Source of the DNA: Rhodococcus sp. AW25M09
GTDB taxonomy: Bacteria; Actinomycetota; Actinomycetes; Mycobacteriales; Mycobacteriaceae
NCBI RefSeq assembly: GCF_000333955.1
Contig: NZ_CAPS01000120.1
Coordinates: 1 to 64,000, forward strand
Direction of reading: 5' to 3'
Length of the DNA: 64,000 nt
Both the position numbers and the translations under genes were made by a program. The notes beneath the pieces are model-generated. The model had not been told where the DNA came from. It saw only the letters and a program-made list of their open reading frames with translations, and did not search any database. Below are positions 61,110 through 64,000 of the stretch, one piece after another (position 1 is the first letter of the stretch; each line of letters starts with the position of its first letter).

Positions 61110-61128
61110 AGTACAGATAGAGAGTACT
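61110..61128. promoter_or_regulatory. AGTAC-N9-GTACT dyad upstream of the TetR gene
   Basis: AGTAC (61110-61114) and GTACT (61124-61128) form an inverted repeat 45-63 bases before the TetR start on the minus strand, where autoregulation by TetR proteins usually occurs. Confidence 0.45.
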
Positions 61129-61221
61129 TCACCCGAACGACAAGCGAGTCGACTCACCTGCGGTTCGCTTCGATCCACTCTGCCGACCTTAAATTTGCTT
61201 AGGCAACAGAAACAAGCCGGA

Positions 61222-61273
61222 TGGTATGATTTTCGCGGCTCGAGTGCGCTGCAGGGGGGTGCGCACTCGAGCC
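61222..61273 (+). ncRNA. Orphan hairpin with promoter-like sequence, possible small RNA
   Basis: GGCTCGAGTGCGC (61237-61249) pairs perfectly with GCGCACTCGAGCC (61261-61273) around an 11-base G-rich loop, then ACTTTTC. TGGTATGAT (61222-61230) directly before it is an extended -10 element placed so that transcription would begin at or near the hairpin. No adjacent gene ends here, so it is not a terminator for anything visible. Confidence 0.35.
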
Positions 61274-61658
61274 ACTTTTCACTCGGCAACTCCTCACCGA
61301 AGATTTGCCACGCGTCGAACCACTGCTCACAGTTCCCCAATTCAAAGCTGGAACCACACACAAAGCCCGATTCACACTCCCCGATCGAGCGACCGACGCC
61401 TCACCCCTACCGTCTCGGGCCTACGACTCGGTTTCAGTTGAAAGTCGAATTACATTTGGCCGTAACACATCTCGAGCCATGGGTGCCCACGAGCGCACGT
61501 TAGCGCACGAAAGCTAGTGCAGATCAGCGGTTTACATCGCCTCGAGCGCAGATTCCACCGAAATACATTGTTGGATAATAGATATCGAACAAGACCGGTT
61601 GGTAACATTTTCGATACTTTCCTCACGTCGCGACACACGCACCGACACACCCACCTAC

Positions 61659-61674
61659 TGTGAGCTGCATCACA
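61659..61674 (+). promoter_or_regulatory. CRP/GlxR site upstream of the lipase gene
   Basis: TGTGA-GCTGCA-TCACA is an exact match to the CRP consensus, 35 bases before the ATG at 61710. With the site before rpf it is the second perfect match in the window. Confidence 0.72.
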
Positions 61675-61709
61675 CAATCGGTTCTGCCTATCGGAGACGA
61701 GTGAGCGCC

Positions 61710-62963
61710 ATGAAGGTACCGGTTCGCGTATTCCGTTCCATGACAGCATTGTTCGCAGTGTCGATCATCACGCTGTCGAGCGCAGCCACCGCACCGGCGG
61801 ACCCCATCGGGAATTTCGTGGCACCCGTCGCCGATCCCGCCTTGTATATGCCCACCCCACTGGGCGAACCCTGGTTCGACCCACCCGCAGGCTACGAGCA
61901 GCAACCCCCCGGGTCGGTGCTGGCAACCCGAAAGGTGAACGTCGGTCCACTGTTCACACCGGTCACCTCGACCCAGATCCTGTTTCGCACCAACGATTCC
62001 AAGGATCGGCCGGTCGCGGGCGTCACCACCGCCATCGTGCCCACGGCCCCCTGGACGGGCCCCGGAAGCCGGCCGGTGGTCGCGTACAACATGGCCATCG
62101 ATTCACTCGGAAACACCTGCGCTCCGTCGTGGACCCTCCCACGCGGTATAGCTCCGGAGATCGTCCCGGTGCAGTCGTTCCTGGCGAAGAACTATGCCGT
62201 CGTAGTCACCGATCATCAGGGGCCGCGGCAGGGATATGCAGCAGGACCGATGGCAGGGCACGCCATCCTGGACGCACTGCGCGCCATGGTTCGCCTGCCC
62301 GAGTTGGGCCTGCCGGCGCAGTCTCCGATCGCTGCGACCGGATATTCCGGGGGTGCGATTGCATCCGGATGGGCTGCGCAGCTGGCTCCCACCTACGCAC
62401 CGGAGGTCAACCTCGTCGGCGTGGCGTTCGGCGGAGCCCCCACCGACTACCGGATTCTCCTGAGTTCGCTCAACGGAACGGTGGGCTCCACCCTGTTCCT
62501 GTCCGCCACGCTCGGAGTCGCCAGGGAGTACCCCGAGATGTTCTCGCTGATGAATGCCAACGGCCTGCGCCTGGCCACCATCGCCAAGGACATGTGCATC
62601 TACCTCACCGCGCCGGGTGGCCTCGTCGCTCCCATTCCCGCACAGGCACTGTCGGACATTCCGAACGTCGATCGGACGCCGATCGCCGAACAGATCATCG
62701 CCTCGACCCGGATGGGAGGAGACCGGACACCGACAGCGCCCGTATTCATCTACCACGGACAACAGGAATTCTGGATCCCCAAGGAAGGGCCCGAGAACCT
62801 GTACGACGAGTGGTGCGCCAACGGTGCGAGCGTCCGATTGGAGGAATACGTGGGCGAACACCTCGTCGTCGCATTCACCGGCATGCCCGGTGCGTACTCC
62901 TGGATCGACGACCGACTGGCCGGCATCCCCGCACCGAGCGGATGCAGCAGCTTCGGACGCTGA
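61710..62963 (+). CDS. Secreted lipase (LIP family)
   Basis: 417-aa exported alpha/beta hydrolase of the secretory lipase family. The signal peptide ends near ATAPADP (residue about 31). The nucleophile is in GYSGGAIASGW (GxSxG), an oxyanion/Asp region follows in PVFIYHGQQEFWIP, and the catalytic His is in EYVGEHLVVAF. Mycolata carry several such enzymes that hydrolyse extracellular triglycerides and esters. ATG at 61710 is preferred; an in-frame GTG at 61701 lies nearer the GGAG motif. The stop codon is within a 20-bp tandem duplication. Confidence 0.87.
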   Translation: MKVPVRVFRSMTALFAVSIITLSSAATAPADPIGNFVAPVADPALYMPTPLGEPWFDPPAGYEQQPPGSVLATRKVNVGPLFTPVTSTQILFRTNDSKDRPVAGVTTAIVPTAPWTGPGSRPVVAYNMAIDSLGNTCAPSWTLPRGIAPEIVPVQSFLAKNYAVVVTDHQGPRQGYAAGPMAGHAILDALRAMVRLPELGLPAQSPIAATGYSGGAIASGWAAQLAPTYAPEVNLVGVAFGGAPTDYRILLSSLNGTVGSTLFLSATLGVAREYPEMFSLMNANGLRLATIAKDMCIYLTAPGGLVAPIPAQALSDIPNVDRTPIAEQIIASTRMGGDRTPTAPVFIYHGQQEFWIPKEGPENLYDEWCANGASVRLEEYVGEHLVVAFTGMPGAYSWIDDRLAGIPAPSGCSSFGR

Positions 62964-62996
62964 CCCGTCGGAACTGACGCTGACCCGTCCGAACTA
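62957..62996 (+). repeat. 20-bp tandem duplication spanning the lipase stop
   Basis: ACGCTGACCCGTCGGAACTG (62957-62976) and ACGCTGACCCGTCCGAACTA (62977-62996) are adjacent copies with two differences. The first contains the lipase TGA (62961-62963). Confidence 0.85.
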
Positions 62997-63051
62997 CTGC
63001 CGGGGGTACTTGCCCGTCAGTGCCGCGCGGCCCGTTACACTTTCGAGCCGC

Positions 63052-63124
63052 GCCCCTATAGCTCAGTTGGTAGAGCTACGGACTTTTAATCCGCAGGTCG
63101 TAGGTTCGAGTCCTACTGGGGGCA
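63052..63124 (+). tRNA. tRNA-Lys (TTT)
   Basis: GCCCCTA acceptor, GCTC D-stem, CGGA-CTTTTAA-TCCG anticodon arm (anticodon TTT), GTAGG-TTCGAGT-CCTAC T-arm, TGGGGGC acceptor, discriminator A, and encoded CCA at 63125-63127. Confidence 0.96.
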
Positions 63125-63385
63125 CCACACACACTCGGGTAACGGTGATCACACCTGCTCGGAACGTACTACTCGGGCGTAACGATGGGCAGGTACGAAG
63201 CGACGTACAAGGGGCTGCCGCGATCACGGACGCCGACCGACGAATCGACGCACTGGCGCTTCCCGTCGATCGACATCGAACATCACGATCGCCGGAACAG
63301 CAAGTGAACAGGCACGACACGGTTCACACCGAACTTACGGTGCCGTAAGCTGGACCGGTCGTACGCAATCTATGGAGGCGATCTA
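63125..63385 (+). other. Intergenic region before the desaturase gene
   Basis: 261 bases after tRNA-Lys. The only clear element is the CTTACGG-TG-CCGTAAG palindrome at 63334 and the GGAGG ribosome-binding site at 63374. The rest shows no convincing reading frame. Confidence 0.6.
63334..63349. promoter_or_regulatory. Palindromic operator before the desaturase gene
   Basis: CTTACGG (63334-63340) and CCGTAAG (63343-63349) form a perfect 7-bp dyad around TG, 36 bases before the desA start. In mycobacteria desA1 and desA2 are controlled by the TetR-type regulator MadR through a palindrome in this position; I infer a similar acyl-CoA-responsive operator here. Confidence 0.6.
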
Positions 63386-64000
63386 ATGGCGAGGGATCTG
63401 ACACAGCTCGAGCTTCTGCAGGAGCTGGTGCCCACTGCCGAGGACAACGTGAACCGTCACATCACCATGGCGCGGGAGTGGCATCCACACGATTACGTGC
63501 CGTGGGACGAAGGCCGCAACTTCGCCGCTCTCGGTGGCCAGGACTACGACCCCGAGCAGTCCAAGCTCTCCGACGTCGCCCAGGCCGCGATGATCACCAA
63601 CCTGCTCACCGAGGACAACCTGCCCTCCTACCACCGTGAGATCGCCGAGAACTTCTCCCGCGACGGCGCGTGGGGAACCTGGGTCGGCCGCTGGACCGCC
63701 GAGGAAAACCGGCACGGCATCGTCATGCGCGACTACCTCGTCGTCACCCGCGGCGTCGATCCCGTGGCTCTCGAAGAAGCCCGCATGATCCACATGACCA
63801 ACGGGTTCGCCTCGCCCGCCGGTTCGCAGACAGGCCTGCTCCACTCGGTCGCGTACGTGACGTTCCAGGAGCTCGCCACCCGCGTCTCGCACCGCAACAC
63901 CGGCAAGGTCTGCGACGATCCCATCGCCGACCGCATGCTCCAACGCATCGCCGCCGACGAGAACCTGCACATGATCTTCTACCGCAACATCACCGGCGCA
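63386..64000 (+). CDS. desA1: Acyl-[ACP] desaturase (DesA1-like), truncated by window end
   Basis: Soluble di-iron desaturase that puts a double bond into acyl-ACP chains, needed for mycolic or unsaturated fatty acids. The first 205 residues are present, MARDLTQLELLQELVPTAED..., with iron-ligand motifs WTAEENRHGIVM (EENRHG) and AADENLHMIFYR (DENLH). ALGGQDYDPEQSKLSDVAQ and TEDNLPSYHREIAENF match mycobacterial DesA1 closely. ATG at 63386 follows GGAGG. The C-terminal third lies beyond the window. Confidence 0.92.
   Translation, partial: MARDLTQLELLQELVPTAEDNVNRHITMAREWHPHDYVPWDEGRNFAALGGQDYDPEQSKLSDVAQAAMITNLLTEDNLPSYHREIAENFSRDGAWGTWVGRWTAEENRHGIVMRDYLVVTRGVDPVALEEARMIHMTNGFASPAGSQTGLLHSVAYVTFQELATRVSHRNTGKVCDDPIADRMLQRIAADENLHMIFYRNITGA

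Larger units (their letters stand above)
61066..61709. other. 644-base intergenic region, AT-richer than surroundings
   Basis: Between the TetR gene and the divergent lipase gene. It holds the TetR dyad (61110), a 13-bp hairpin with an extended -10-like TGGTATGAT before it (61222-61273), and a perfect CRP site (61659). From about 61300 to 61640 I see nothing I can name; open frames across it do not look coding, and base composition is less GC-rich than neighbouring genes. Confidence 0.6.

Overview
The window comes from a high-GC actinobacterium of the mycolic-acid group, most likely Rhodococcus or a close relative in Nocardiaceae. This rests on actinobacterial markers (SepH, an Rpf muralytic factor behind a c-di-AMP riboswitch, an XPB-type helicase, DUF2530, DUF2537, DUF2771, DUF3027 and DUF3239 proteins, a DesA-type acyl-ACP desaturase). 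It also rests on gene order that, from memory, follows Mycobacterium tuberculosis Rv0903c-Rv0824c: prrAB, gltA2, citA, serC, sepH, the SpoU-type methyltransferase, Rv0880-like MarR, Rv0876c/Rv0875c-like pair, cspB, YccF, rpfA, Rv0862c/ercc3, dapC and desA1. No prophage, IS element, CRISPR array or antibiotic cluster is visible; it reads as core chromosome with small lineage-specific insertions.

Layout. 1-7.8 kb: EamA carrier, photolyase, the PrrA/PrrB two-component pair, a 2-oxoglutarate oxygenase, an FKBP prolyl isomerase, a nitrilase-fold amidohydrolase and a lipoprotein. 7.9-15.5 kb: central metabolism, with two citrate synthases (gltA2, citA), serC, and a tightly overlapping minus-strand operon pdxH-MFS-aldose epimerase-PfkB kinase. 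15.6-22.7 kb: a rhomboid-like membrane protein, sepH, a DUF6928 protein, a 13E12-type HNH protein, an RNA methyltransferase with DUF2537, and an Eis-like acetyltransferase. 22.7-29 kb: two complete NarL-type two-component systems facing away from each other around an ABC exporter. 29-33.5 kb: MarR/MFS pair, NCS2 purine permease, small proteins, PAP2 phosphatase. 33.4-37.4 kb: a sacsin-like ATPase translationally coupled to a DUF3027 protein. 37.4-43.1 kb: glutaminyl cyclase, MFS, DUF2771, cold-shock protein, small membrane proteins and rpf. 43-48 kb: helicase-associated protein, XPB helicase, DUF3239. 48-53.5 kb: F420-type luciferase-like enzyme, dapC, AraC regulator, VOC protein, AlkB-like oxygenase and aroG. 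53.7-59.8 kb: siderophore-binding lipoprotein, ohrR-ohr, quinone-oxidoreductase-like enzyme, pseudouridine synthase, XRE-cupin and ANTAR proteins. 59.9-64 kb: a Glu-Asp-Phe tRNA cluster, a gamma-butyrolactone-receptor-like TetR protein, a secreted lipase, tRNA-Lys and a desaturase cut by the window end.

Most informative regulatory finds: (i) an aromatic leader peptide (Tyr-Phe-Trp-Phe) with mutually exclusive helices before aroG; (ii) a perfect CRP site followed by a canonical ydaO c-di-AMP riboswitch before rpf; (iii) a LexA-type SOS box before the AlkB-like gene; (iv) palindromes before the ABC/two-component operon and before desA; (v) short tandem arrays that sit at gene 3' ends and often include the stop codon, plus a 34-bp tandem repeat present at two places. 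Operons are compact: twelve gene pairs overlap by ATGA or GTGA, and one apparent partner (the sacsin-like ATPase) has no ATG/GTG/TTG where the family N-terminus begins, only a CTG in the same CTGA arrangement.

All family calls are from reading the translated sequence; no database search was run.
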